From JBBDIP01 sp040880305 (GTDB taxonomy: Bacteria; Bacillota; Sulfobacillia; Fermentithermobacillales; Fermentithermobacillaceae), in contig JBBDIP010000040.1 in assembly GCA_040880305.1 (NCBI GenBank), positions 1 to 22,284 of the forward strand: DNA of 22,284 nucleotides, written 5' to 3'. The notes under the pieces were generated by a model, which worked only from the letters and a program-made list of their open reading frames with translations, ran no database searches and had not been told where the DNA came from. A program made the position numbers and the translations under genes. Below are positions 9,480-16,114 of the stretch, piece after piece; within the stretch, counting starts at the first letter, position 1, and every line of letters begins with the position of its first letter.

Positions 9480-10673
9480 TCACTTGTCCCTCTTTTCTCC
9501 TCTACTCCACACCCTGGTAGGCAGGCCGTAGAGGTCGATGAAGCCCGCAGCCGACGAGTGGGAGAACAGGTCTCCTGTTTCGTAGGTCGCGAGCGAGAGG
9601 TCGTACATCGAGTACGGCGACTTCATGCCCGCCACCGCGGCGTGGCCCTTGAAGAGTTTCACCTTTGTGGTCCCGGTAATCCTCTCTTGGGTGCTTTCGA
9701 TGAAGGCGTCCAGGGCGCCTTTCAGCGGCGAGAACCACAGTCCCGTGTAAACAACCTCGGCCCATTTGGCGTCCACGATGGACTTGAAGCTCGACAGCTC
9801 GCGCGGCAGCACAAGGTCCTCAAGGGCTTTATGTGCCCGAAGGAGCACAGTGGCCCCGGGGCACTCGTAGACTTCCCTGGATTTGATGCCCACCAACCTG
9901 TTCTCGATATGGTCGATCCTGCCGACGCCGTGCCGCCCCGCGATCTCGTTCAGCATCTCGATAAGATCGGCAAGCGCGGGCGACTCGCCGTTAACCGCGA
10001 CCGGACGTCCTTTTTCCCAATCGATGACCACGTACTCGGGCTGGTCCGGCGCCTTTTCGGGCGAAGTCGTCCAGCGGTACGCGTCCTCGGGCGGTTCCTG
10101 CCAAGCATCCTCCAAGGGGCCGCTCTCGATGCTTATGCCCCACAGGTTCTCGTCGATACTGTACGCGGTACCCTTCTTTACAGGGACGGGGATCCCGTGC
10201 TCCGCGGCGTAGTCTATCTCCTGCGCCCTCGTCATGCCCCAGTCCCTCACGGGAGCCAGCGTCTTGATGTGAGGAGCCAGAGCGGCGATCCCCACATCGA
10301 ACCGCACCTGGTCGTTGCCCTTGCCGGTGCACCCATGAGCGACGGCGTCGGCCGATTCCTTTTCGGCTGTCTCAACCAGCTTCTTGACGATGAGCGGCCT
10401 CGACAGAGCTGAGACAAGCGGATAAACGCCTTCATATAGGCCGTTTGCCTTGATGGCGGGAAGCACGTACTCCTGGGCGAACTCGTCGCGCAGGTCAAGG
10501 GTGTAGGCGGCGACCGCCCCAACGTTCAGGGCCCTCTGTCGTACCTCTTCTAGGTCCTTGCCTTCGCCGATATCGGCGGTGACGGCGATGATGTCCGCCT
10601 GATACTTGTCGTGCAGGTATTTGACCAGCACCGATGTATCAAGCCCACCCGAATACGCTAATACGATCTTCAT
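9480..10673 (-). CDS. argG: Argininosuccinate synthase
   Basis: ArgG condenses citrulline and aspartate, using ATP, to argininosuccinate. The chosen start is ATG 10673, giving 397 residues and the canonical opening MKIVLAYSGGLDTSVL with the PP-loop ATP-binding motif at residues 6-14. It is preceded by TAGGAGGG at a spacing of about 6 nt. The frame is open 28 codons further upstream, but that extension has no ribosome site and does not resemble the family. Other family blocks visible are HGCTGKGNDQVRF and the SVDAKWAEVVYTGLWF-like segment near the C-terminus (written IVDAKWAEVVYTGLWF here). It follows the M20 hydrolase after a gap of about 110 nt that contains hairpins, and is immediately followed by argH. 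Confidence 0.98.
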   Translation of the reverse strand: MKIVLAYSGGLDTSVLVKYLHDKYQADIIAVTADIGEGKDLEEVRQRALNVGAVAAYTLDLRDEFAQEYVLPAIKANGLYEGVYPLVSALSRPLIVKKLVETAEKESADAVAHGCTGKGNDQVRFDVGIAALAPHIKTLAPVRDWGMTRAQEIDYAAEHGIPVPVKKGTAYSIDENLWGISIESGPLEDAWQEPPEDAYRWTTSPEKAPDQPEYVVIDWEKGRPVAVNGESPALADLIEMLNEIAGRHGVGRIDHIENRLVGIKSREVYECPGATVLLRAHKALEDLVLPRELSSFKSIVDAKWAEVVYTGLWFSPLKGALDAFIESTQERITGTTKVKLFKGHAAVAGMKSPYSMYDLSLATYETGDLFSHSSAAGFIDLYGLPTRVWSRGEKRDK

Positions 10674-10785
10674 GCTTGACCCTCCTATGCTGAAGCAGAG
10701 CGTTAGCGGCGCTTCTAGCAGCGTCGCAAGCAACAGCGAAGCTGTTGTGAGAGACATCCGACTTCCGATTGTTCAGCCTACGTTC
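10674..10785 (-). promoter_or_regulatory. Leader region of argG with hairpin
   Basis: This is the 112-nt gap between the M20 hydrolase stop and argG. It contains a perfect 7-bp palindrome with a 3-base loop at 10731-10747 (CAACAGC / GCTGTTG). A weaker GAAGC/GCTTC stem lies nearer the argG ribosome site. There is no run of T after the hairpin, so it is not a standard terminator. No T-box or convincing -35/-10 pair was seen. It may be an mRNA-processing or stabilising structure, or nothing more than a spacer. Confidence 0.35.
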
Positions 10786-12210
10786 TTATTTCTGACCGAG
10801 CTGGTGAAAGGGCGGCATGTGCTCAGGAGGCATCGCGCACTTGTAGGCCTTCCCGCCTGTTGCGGCCGCAAACTCGGCTTTCGCTTTGGCGATGGTCTCA
10901 GGACCGGTCAGAAGACGCAATCCCGCGTCAGATAGGATCTTTGCTGCCGCGATCATGCCAGCGTGCCCAATCCCCATGCCCGATTGAGCGGTGAACTGCC
11001 AGGAATGTCCTGGTGTCCCAAGAGCCATGCAGGCGGTCCCAAACTGCGCCGTTGGGCAACACCAGCTGACGTCGCCCACATCGGTCGACCCCTTGGGTTC
11101 GTCCGGCGTTTGGGGCCTGGACACCAAAGTGTCGTTCAAAGTCTGGCTCTTGATTGACTCGGGGAGTCCGGAACTCCTGAACAGCGCCTCCTTCTGCCCC
11201 GGCTCGAAGCCCGCGGCTATCTTGGCGGCGAACTCCTTGTCAGACGCCCCGAATACCGGAGGCCCGACCTGCTTCATGGACTCCTCCAGGAGGTCCTCAA
11301 GAACCCTGTTGGGGATAACGTTGTAGATGGCGTCCAGGAGCTCGACTTCGCACTTGGTGTCGGTCATCTGGGCGGCGCCGTAAGCGCAGTTCAGCACCCT
11401 TTGGTAGAGGACTTCCACCTCATCGTGCTGGGGCGACCTGACGTAGAACCAGGCGGTCGCCTTGGCCGGCACCACGTTGGGCTGGCTTCCGCCGTTTGTG
11501 ATGACGTAGTGGATCCTGGCCTTGGCCGACATGTGCTCCCGCAGGAACTCGACGCCCATGCCGGTCAGCATGATGGCGTCCAGGGCGCTTCTGCCGTTGT
11601 AGGGGTCGCCGGAAGCGTGCGCGGTCCGCCCGTGGAAGGTGATGTTCATAGAACTAACGGCCAGCGAGGTGGACCCCCTTACCTGGTTGACCTGGCCCGG
11701 GTGCCAAGTGAGGCAGGCGTCGCAGTCCGCGAACAAGCCTGCTCTGGCCATGAAGGCCTTTCCGCCGAAGTTCTCCTCAGCCGGGCAGCCGAAGAACTTG
11801 ATGGTGCCCGGGAGGCTTTTCGCCAGCATCTCCTGCTTAAGCCCAATGACCGCCCCAAAGGCGCCGGCGCCGAGCAGGTTGTGACCACATCCGTGTCCGG
11901 CGCCGCCGATTACCAATTCCTCCCGGGTGGGACAGGCCTTCTGGGATACCCCAGGCAGGGCATCGTACTCGCCCAGGAACCCGATCACCGGGCTGCCCTT
12001 CCCCCACGTGGCTACCAGCGCGGTGGGCATGTCGCCGACACCCAGGTCGATAGCGAACCCTTCATCCTTCAGGGCCTGCGCCAGAGCGAGCGCCGATTTG
12101 TCCTCGTGTAGCCCGACCTCAGCCAGAGCCCAGATCTCGTCGGACAGTCTGGCGATAAGGCCTCGCTTCTCGTCGATGTACGAAAATGCGGTTTCCGCTT
12201 TACCGGTCAC
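10786..12210 (-). CDS. M20 family amidohydrolase, AbgB-like
   Basis: This is a zinc-dependent peptidase/amidohydrolase of the M20 family, closest in length (474 aa) and motifs to AbgB, the p-aminobenzoyl-glutamate hydrolase B subunit. Metal-site blocks are GAGHGCGHNLLGAG (103-116), CPAEE (142-146), TWHPG (H170) and, near the C-terminus, DVGDVSW. The lid/dimerisation insert begins near residue 180 with the MNITFHGRTAHASGDPYNGRSA block typical of the family (cited in two parts: MNITFHGRTAHAS, GDPYNGRSA). There is no signal peptide, so it acts in the cytoplasm. The start is GTG 12210 with AAGGAG upstream. Possible substrates are amidobenzoyl-glutamate or other N-acyl amino acids or dipeptides. 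Its place before argGH hints at amino-acid recycling, but this is inference. No AbgA partner is present. Confidence 0.85.
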   Translation of the reverse strand: MTGKAETAFSYIDEKRGLIARLSDEIWALAEVGLHEDKSALALAQALKDEGFAIDLGVGDMPTALVATWGKGSPVIGFLGEYDALPGVSQKACPTREELVIGGAGHGCGHNLLGAGAFGAVIGLKQEMLAKSLPGTIKFFGCPAEENFGGKAFMARAGLFADCDACLTWHPGQVNQVRGSTSLAVSSMNITFHGRTAHASGDPYNGRSALDAIMLTGMGVEFLREHMSAKARIHYVITNGGSQPNVVPAKATAWFYVRSPQHDEVEVLYQRVLNCAYGAAQMTDTKCEVELLDAIYNVIPNRVLEDLLEESMKQVGPPVFGASDKEFAAKIAAGFEPGQKEALFRSSGLPESIKSQTLNDTLVSRPQTPDEPKGSTDVGDVSWCCPTAQFGTACMALGTPGHSWQFTAQSGMGIGHAGMIAAAKILSDAGLRLLTGPETIAKAKAEFAAATGGKAYKCAMPPEHMPPFHQLGQK

Positions 12211-12255
12211 TCCGTATCTCTCTCCTTCTCGTGCCTTTGATTTGGAAAGCCCAGG

Positions 12256-12891
12256 TTATCTCACAGGCGGGATCAGATGGATCCAGTCGCCGAACAAAAA
12301 CTTCACCCGCGGGATGAACAAGCCGAGCCGGGCCATGATGGTGGTACCGAAGACCGCCCCGAACGAGACCATGAGGACGAAGCGTCCCGCGACGCCGCTT
12401 TGCTTGACGAGGCGCTGAAACGCGGTGCCCTTGCCGGCTTTGCCGTTGGCGCCGATTATGAAGAAGAACACGCTGATTGCAGCCACGTTGGCGACCAGCG
12501 AGAGAGCCGAATCGAAGTCCTTGACCGGCGCTATGGCGCCCCTCACCTGCGAGATGATCCCCGCATCGATCACCCCGGTGATGGTAACCGCCGACGCCAC
12601 GCCGACCAGGTAGGCCAGCGAGTACCTGCTGAGCCAGCTGACCTTCGGCAAGTACCGGGAGAAGAGCAGGAGCCCAAGGACCATCGGGACCGCGAGGACC
12701 GCCTTTCCCTCAAGGAGGGGTTTGACCCCCAGGTCGCGGATGTTGGTCCAACCCATGACCGCGAGGTGGGCGAGCGACAGCCCCAGGTACACGTGCTCGC
12801 ACACGCGAAACACCGGGTTCTCCTTGTACAGGTAGCTATACATGCCCAGCGACATGAGTGCGCCGAGCCAGATCTTGAGATCGGTTGACAT
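12256..12891 (-). CDS. Six-helix membrane protein of the DUF6754 gene cluster
   Basis: A 211-residue integral membrane protein of unknown function. Hydrophobic segments lie at about 8-23, 32-48, 64-81, 90-108, 129-148 and 166-192. A conserved-looking motif, YKENPVFRVCEHVYLGLSLA, spans the first loop and helix 2 and includes an Asn-Pro and a Glu-His pair. I do not recognise a named family, though similar short membrane proteins with an ENPxxRxxEH motif occur, as I recall, near DUF6754 genes. The start ATG 12891 overlaps the stop of the previous gene as TAATG, with GGGAGGTGG upstream, so translation is probably coupled. It is the last of the four membrane-protein genes; the M20 hydrolase follows after 45 nt. 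Confidence 0.8.
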   Translation of the reverse strand: MSTDLKIWLGALMSLGMYSYLYKENPVFRVCEHVYLGLSLAHLAVMGWTNIRDLGVKPLLEGKAVLAVPMVLGLLLFSRYLPKVSWLSRYSLAYLVGVASAVTITGVIDAGIISQVRGAIAPVKDFDSALSLVANVAAISVFFFIIGANGKAGKGTAFQRLVKQSGVAGRFVLMVSFGAVFGTTIMARLGLFIPRVKFLFGDWIHLIPPVR

Positions 12892-13703
12892 TAGCGTCCA
12901 CCTCCCGACTTACGCTTTTGGTTCCAGAACACGAGGTTGCCGCCCACCATGAGGAGCAGGAGGTACACGTGGCCTAGCGACTGGGCGTCCATCGACTGAG
13001 TGGCCAGGCCGGGTTTATTGATCTTCTGCTCGTAGTACGCCGCGCCCTTAACGCCCGAGATGAGGCCGATGAGCTGACCGTTCTTGTAGTAGACGATGGC
13101 TTCGGGGGTCGACAGCGCAATGTTCCCCGAAAGCGAGGGGACCTGATGCTTGCCCCAGACGTGCCTCGCCAGCCACAGGTGGTCGTCGCCCGACGTGTAG
13201 GTTGAGACCAGAGCCACGTCCTCGATCTTGGTGACCGAATCCCAGAGCGGGAACCCCGCGAGCGGCGTCTTGTACTGGTCCTGCGTGTAGGCCTTCTGGA
13301 TGTCGTCAGCCATGGCGACCAGCGCCATCTCGCCGCCGGCGCGATACGGGAGAATGACCAGGTCGATCCCGTACTTGTAGCCGAAGTCCGTCTCGGCCAT
13401 GGTCCGGATCTTCTCGGCGTACATTACGCCGTCAGGCACGAACGTCGCGAGGAGGATGCGGTGTCCCTTCATCATGTGGTGCCTGGCTATGGCCAGAGCC
13501 ATCGGCCAAAGCTCCCCCTCGTTTGACGGGGCTACCTCCAGCACCATGATGGTGACGCTGCCCGAGGGCAGAGCGTCGATGAAGTCGTACGCCGCCTGCC
13601 CCTCAGGACTGGGGCCCAGAGGCAGTTTGAGGGGAAAAATGAGAGGAAGGAGCACCACGAACACCATGGCAATCCATATGGCTCGCGTCTGTTTTTGCTG
13701 CAT
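12891..13703 (-). CDS. Membrane-anchored protein with large external domain
   Basis: A 270-residue protein with an N-terminal hydrophobic helix (about 8-26), a long hydrophilic domain (about 30-240) and a second helix near the C-terminus (HVYLLLLMVGGNLVFW, about 245-262) followed by a basic tail (NQKRKSGGGR). By the positive-inside rule both ends are cytoplasmic and the domain is outside. The domain has alternating hydrophobic strands (GSVTIMVLEVAPS, GHRILLATFVPDG, GIDLVILPYRAG, IEDVALVSTYTSGDD), which suggests an alpha/beta fold. No enzyme signature is recognised. The ATG 13703 start shares a base with the preceding stop (TAATG) and has GGGAGGGAAGGA upstream. It is part of the four-gene module; its function is unknown. 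Confidence 0.8.
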   Translation of the reverse strand: MQQKQTRAIWIAMVFVVLLPLIFPLKLPLGPSPEGQAAYDFIDALPSGSVTIMVLEVAPSNEGELWPMALAIARHHMMKGHRILLATFVPDGVMYAEKIRTMAETDFGYKYGIDLVILPYRAGGEMALVAMADDIQKAYTQDQYKTPLAGFPLWDSVTKIEDVALVSTYTSGDDHLWLARHVWGKHQVPSLSGNIALSTPEAIVYYKNGQLIGLISGVKGAAYYEQKINKPGLATQSMDAQSLGHVYLLLLMVGGNLVFWNQKRKSGGGR

Positions 13704-14326
13704 TAGTCCTTCCCTCCCGTCATGTAGGTCTTCTCAAGCCCCAAAATGACCCGGATGCTCATCACGACCATGCCAAGTGAACCTCCGATGGTGATCGCGC
13801 GGATCGCGGCCGCATTGGGGGTCCCTATGATCCACGCTGCGAACTTTGGAATCGCGGGAGAGACCGCGGCACCAAGCCCGACCTGACCCAGTAGGACTAC
13901 CGCGCCGGTGACCATGAGCACACCGGCCTGCCAGTTCCGTATCCTAAACGCTCTCCAGCAGGCGCTAGTCATGTAGAAAAGGGTGAACGAGTACATGGTG
14001 CTAGCCGCGGGCTGGTAGATGTTCTGCCAGACGTATTTGTAGGACGGGGATGTCGGCGACGTGGCCACGCCGAGGATGAAGTAAGTTAAGAACGCTATCA
14101 CGAAGATGATGCTGTAGGGCCAGTTCTTCCGCTTTTGAGCGATGGAGCGTCCGTGCAGGCGCAGCATGTTGAAGCCGCCCAAGGCAAGCGCGAAAGCGGC
14201 GACTATGATACGCCATCTGATGATCTCAGAGGACATCGCCTTGACCGACTCCGCCTTCAGGAAATACCCTCCCAGCACGATGAGTCCGGTGACAAGCGCG
14301 ACCAACCGGGGTCCTTCCCGCTTCAT
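13703..14326 (-). CDS. Six-helix membrane protein of the DUF6754 gene cluster
   Basis: A 207-residue integral membrane protein with hydrophobic helices at about 8-24, 37-55, 70-87, 107-125, 134-153 and 175-196. Loops are short, and the basic residues (RLHGRSIAQKRKN, WRAFRIRN) mark cytoplasmic sides. I recognise no family or catalytic motif. The start ATG 14326 has GAGGTGA 7 nt upstream. This site overlaps the stop of the DUF6754 gene, 11 nt away. Its own stop overlaps the next start as TAATG. The tight packing with its neighbours implies a membrane complex, but no activity can be assigned. Confidence 0.8.
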   Translation of the reverse strand: MKREGPRLVALVTGLIVLGGYFLKAESVKAMSSEIIRWRIIVAAFALALGGFNMLRLHGRSIAQKRKNWPYSIIFVIAFLTYFILGVATSPTSPSYKYVWQNIYQPAASTMYSFTLFYMTSACWRAFRIRNWQAGVLMVTGAVVLLGQVGLGAAVSPAIPKFAAWIIGTPNAAAIRAITIGGSLGMVVMSIRVILGLEKTYMTGGKD

Positions 14327-14337
14327 GACCAGTCACC

Positions 14338-15093
14338 TCACTTTTTGAGAAGATTGACGAACATGTTGCTGCCAAAAGTGGCGAACACCGATCCGACTAC
14401 GATGGTTACCACCGCAAGCGCTTTGCCCGCCTCCTGCGCGGTGAGCCCTCCAACCTCGCTGGGCTCCTTCGAGAGGTAGGTGCCGGCGGCGAAGATCTCC
14501 TCGGCGATGAGCGTGTAGTCGCAGCTGGCCACGAAGAACGGCAGCTGGTGGTAGTTGGCGGTGCCGCCTATCTGGGATGCCCCCGCGAGGTTCGCGGCCT
14601 CTGCGAAGAGCATTGATTCGTAGTAGTAGTTGCCGAACAGCATCGCTCCCGCGACGTGCTCCCTCTGATAGAGGCCAAGCACCCCTGCCTTGGAGGCGTC
14701 GCCCGGCATGTACATGACGTCGGTAGGGTTGTAGGAATCACCTTTTCCGGCTTTCAGGTACGCCGATTTCATGATTTCCTGGCACATCGGCTCCATCTCT
14801 GGGAGCGGAGCGACCACGAACATCTTGGCGTCATATTTGGCCGTTTCGCCCGCTACATGGCTCAGGATCCGCATGCTGGCGAACCCCTGGGCCTCCAGGT
14901 CGGTGCCTCCCAAGACAAAAGCCAGCGGACGTCCCATTTCGGTCACCCGGCCGACCATCTCATCGATGGCGTCCAGGCCAGGGATACGCCTGATGCGCAA
15001 GTTACCCGTTCTCTTGAACGCCTCCATAGCGAAGAAGAGGATGCTTGTGAGAGTGAGCAGCAAGACCAAAGAACCCACCCGTCCTTGTACCAA
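14338..15093 (-). CDS. DUF6754-type membrane-anchored protein
   Basis: This protein is about 251 residues long and of unknown function. It has an N-terminal helix (LVLLLTLTSILFFAM), a soluble domain and a C-terminal helix (ALAVVTIVVGSVFATF). The domain carries IRRIPGLDAIDEMVGRVTEM-GRP, a segment ending AKMFVVAPLPEMEP, and SCDYTLIAEEIFAAGTYLSKEP. From memory, these are hallmarks of the DUF6754 family of Bacillota and Chloroflexota; this is not a database result. The start is TTG 15093, because AAGGAGGTG lies exactly 7 nt upstream. The ATG at 15123 would place that site inside the coding region and adds ten atypical residues. It is the first gene of the module, with a promoter about 190 nt upstream. 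Confidence 0.85.
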   Translation of the reverse strand: MVQGRVGSLVLLLTLTSILFFAMEAFKRTGNLRIRRIPGLDAIDEMVGRVTEMGRPLAFVLGGTDLEAQGFASMRILSHVAGETAKYDAKMFVVAPLPEMEPMCQEIMKSAYLKAGKGDSYNPTDVMYMPGDASKAGVLGLYQREHVAGAMLFGNYYYESMLFAEAANLAGASQIGGTANYHQLPFFVASCDYTLIAEEIFAAGTYLSKEPSEVGGLTAQEAGKALAVVTIVVGSVFATFGSNMFVNLLKK

Positions 15094-15283
15094 ATCCGAA
15101 CACCTCCTTGTATGAACTTGCATATAAATCCATCGACACTGATAAACAGCTAAAGAGGCACTCGGATCACCCTCTTCCTGGGGACGATTGACGCCTGCCT
15201 ATCTAGTCGCGCCCTGACTGGACAAATAGGATACCAATACCTAATGTCGCGGGTGTGTCGGCTAGAACAGAGCCCTTTGAGGT
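15094..15283 (-). promoter_or_regulatory. Long 5' leader of the membrane-module operon
   Basis: About 185 nt lie between the predicted transcription start near 15277 and the TTG start of the DUF6754 gene. The stretch ends in the strong ribosome site AAGGAGGTG at 15102-15110. A 6-bp stem (AAGAGG / CCTCTT at 15153-15158 and 15171-15176) is the only clear local pairing seen. It matches no riboswitch class I know. No small gene with a ribosome site was found in it. Confidence 0.3.
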
Positions 15284-15311
15284 ATTGTAATATTTATGCG
15301 GAATTTGGCAA
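15284..15311 (-). promoter_or_regulatory. Sigma-A-type promoter for the membrane module
   Basis: On the minus strand TTGCCA (15311-15306) and TACAAT (15289-15284) are separated by 16 nt. Each matches the vegetative consensus at five of six bases. The site sits directly after the stop codon of the phosphorylase gene and points at the DUF6754 gene. No terminator separates it from the genes behind, so some read-through from the RNase J operon is also likely. Confidence 0.6.
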
Positions 15312-15313
15312 GG

Positions 15314-16081
15314 TTATTTTTCGTCCAGGGCCAATCTCAGCATAGCTTCCAGCCCAAGGTCGATGAGTCTCTCCTCGCCGGCCACGAAAGCCGGGTCCTT
15401 CCCGTGGTGAGCGATGTCCATCTGCCCTGACTTAACGGCAACTCTCTCAGTCGCGGGACCGTTATCCAGCACAAACGCTGCTCCGCACCGGACTCCCCGG
15501 TGCATGCCCACGATGAACTCGGTGTCGGATTCCATCTCTACGCAGAGGATCCTGCCGCGCCTGAAGGCGGCGGTGTCGGCGGCGTTGTTGGGGCTGTAGA
15601 AGGCGTCGGTCGAGGCGACGGGCCCGGTCAGGGCCTTCACGCCCATCTTGGCCGCCGCGTCCACCAGCGCGCGGGTCACTTCAAAATCTGCGACCGCGGG
15701 AAAACCTTTGGGCAGATATTCGTCTGCGGTCCCTCCGCCCCGGTAGGACCCTGTCGCGATCACGATGTCGCCAACGCCGGTGCGGTCGTCGAGACCACCC
15801 GCCGATCCCAGGCGGACGAACGTGTGAACGCCCATATTCGCCAGTTCCTCCATGGCGATGGCGACCTGGGGACCACCCATTCCGGTGGAGCAAACCGACA
15901 CTCTGACTCCTTTGTGAAGCCCCAGGTAGACGAAGTAGCCGCGAGTGTCGGCGATAAGGCGGGCGCCCTCCAGCCTGGACGCGATCTTCTTACCCCGCAC
16001 GTGGTCTCCGGGAATGAAGCAGTAGCCGGCGATATCCTGGTTCCGTGCTTTGATATGATGTTGGGTGAACTGCTCTTCCAC
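15314..16081 (-). CDS. Uridine phosphorylase-like nucleoside phosphorylase
   Basis: This is a nucleoside phosphorylase of the PNP/UDP family, which splits a nucleoside with phosphate into base and (deoxy)ribose-1-phosphate. The 255 residues match uridine phosphorylase in order: FIPGDHVRGKKIA (phosphate loop, 22-34), VCSTGMGGPQVAIAMEEL (63-80), VRLGSAGGL (89-97), VASTDAFYSP (155-164) and VEMES (181-185), the ribose-binding block. The Udp-type EMES and TDAFY favour uridine over purine substrates, but specificity cannot be fixed by eye. The start is GTG 16081 with GGGAGGCG about 7 nt upstream. It lies 33 nt after deoB, whose enzyme converts its sugar-phosphate product, so the pair forms a salvage route. 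Confidence 0.88.
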   Translation of the reverse strand: MEEQFTQHHIKARNQDIAGYCFIPGDHVRGKKIASRLEGARLIADTRGYFVYLGLHKGVRVSVCSTGMGGPQVAIAMEELANMGVHTFVRLGSAGGLDDRTGVGDIVIATGSYRGGGTADEYLPKGFPAVADFEVTRALVDAAAKMGVKALTGPVASTDAFYSPNNAADTAAFRRGRILCVEMESDTEFIVGMHRGVRCGAAFVLDNGPATERVAVKSGQMDIAHHGKDPAFVAGEERLIDLGLEAMLRLALDEK

Positions 16082-16114
16082 GATCCACGCCTCCCTGGTT
16101 CGCGTCTCGGCCGT

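Noticed and set aside
10674..10757. N-terminal 28-residue extension of ArgG
   Set aside because: No ribosome site at 10757, sequence unlike the family, and an excellent TAGGAGGG site directly before ATG 10673.
15287..15300. Possible ArgR operator (CGCATAAATATTAC on the minus strand) over the -10 region
   Set aside because: It shares the AT-rich core of the ARG box, but the TGAAT/ATTCA ends are poor (about six of ten). An AT-rich promoter would give this by chance, and argG is five genes away.
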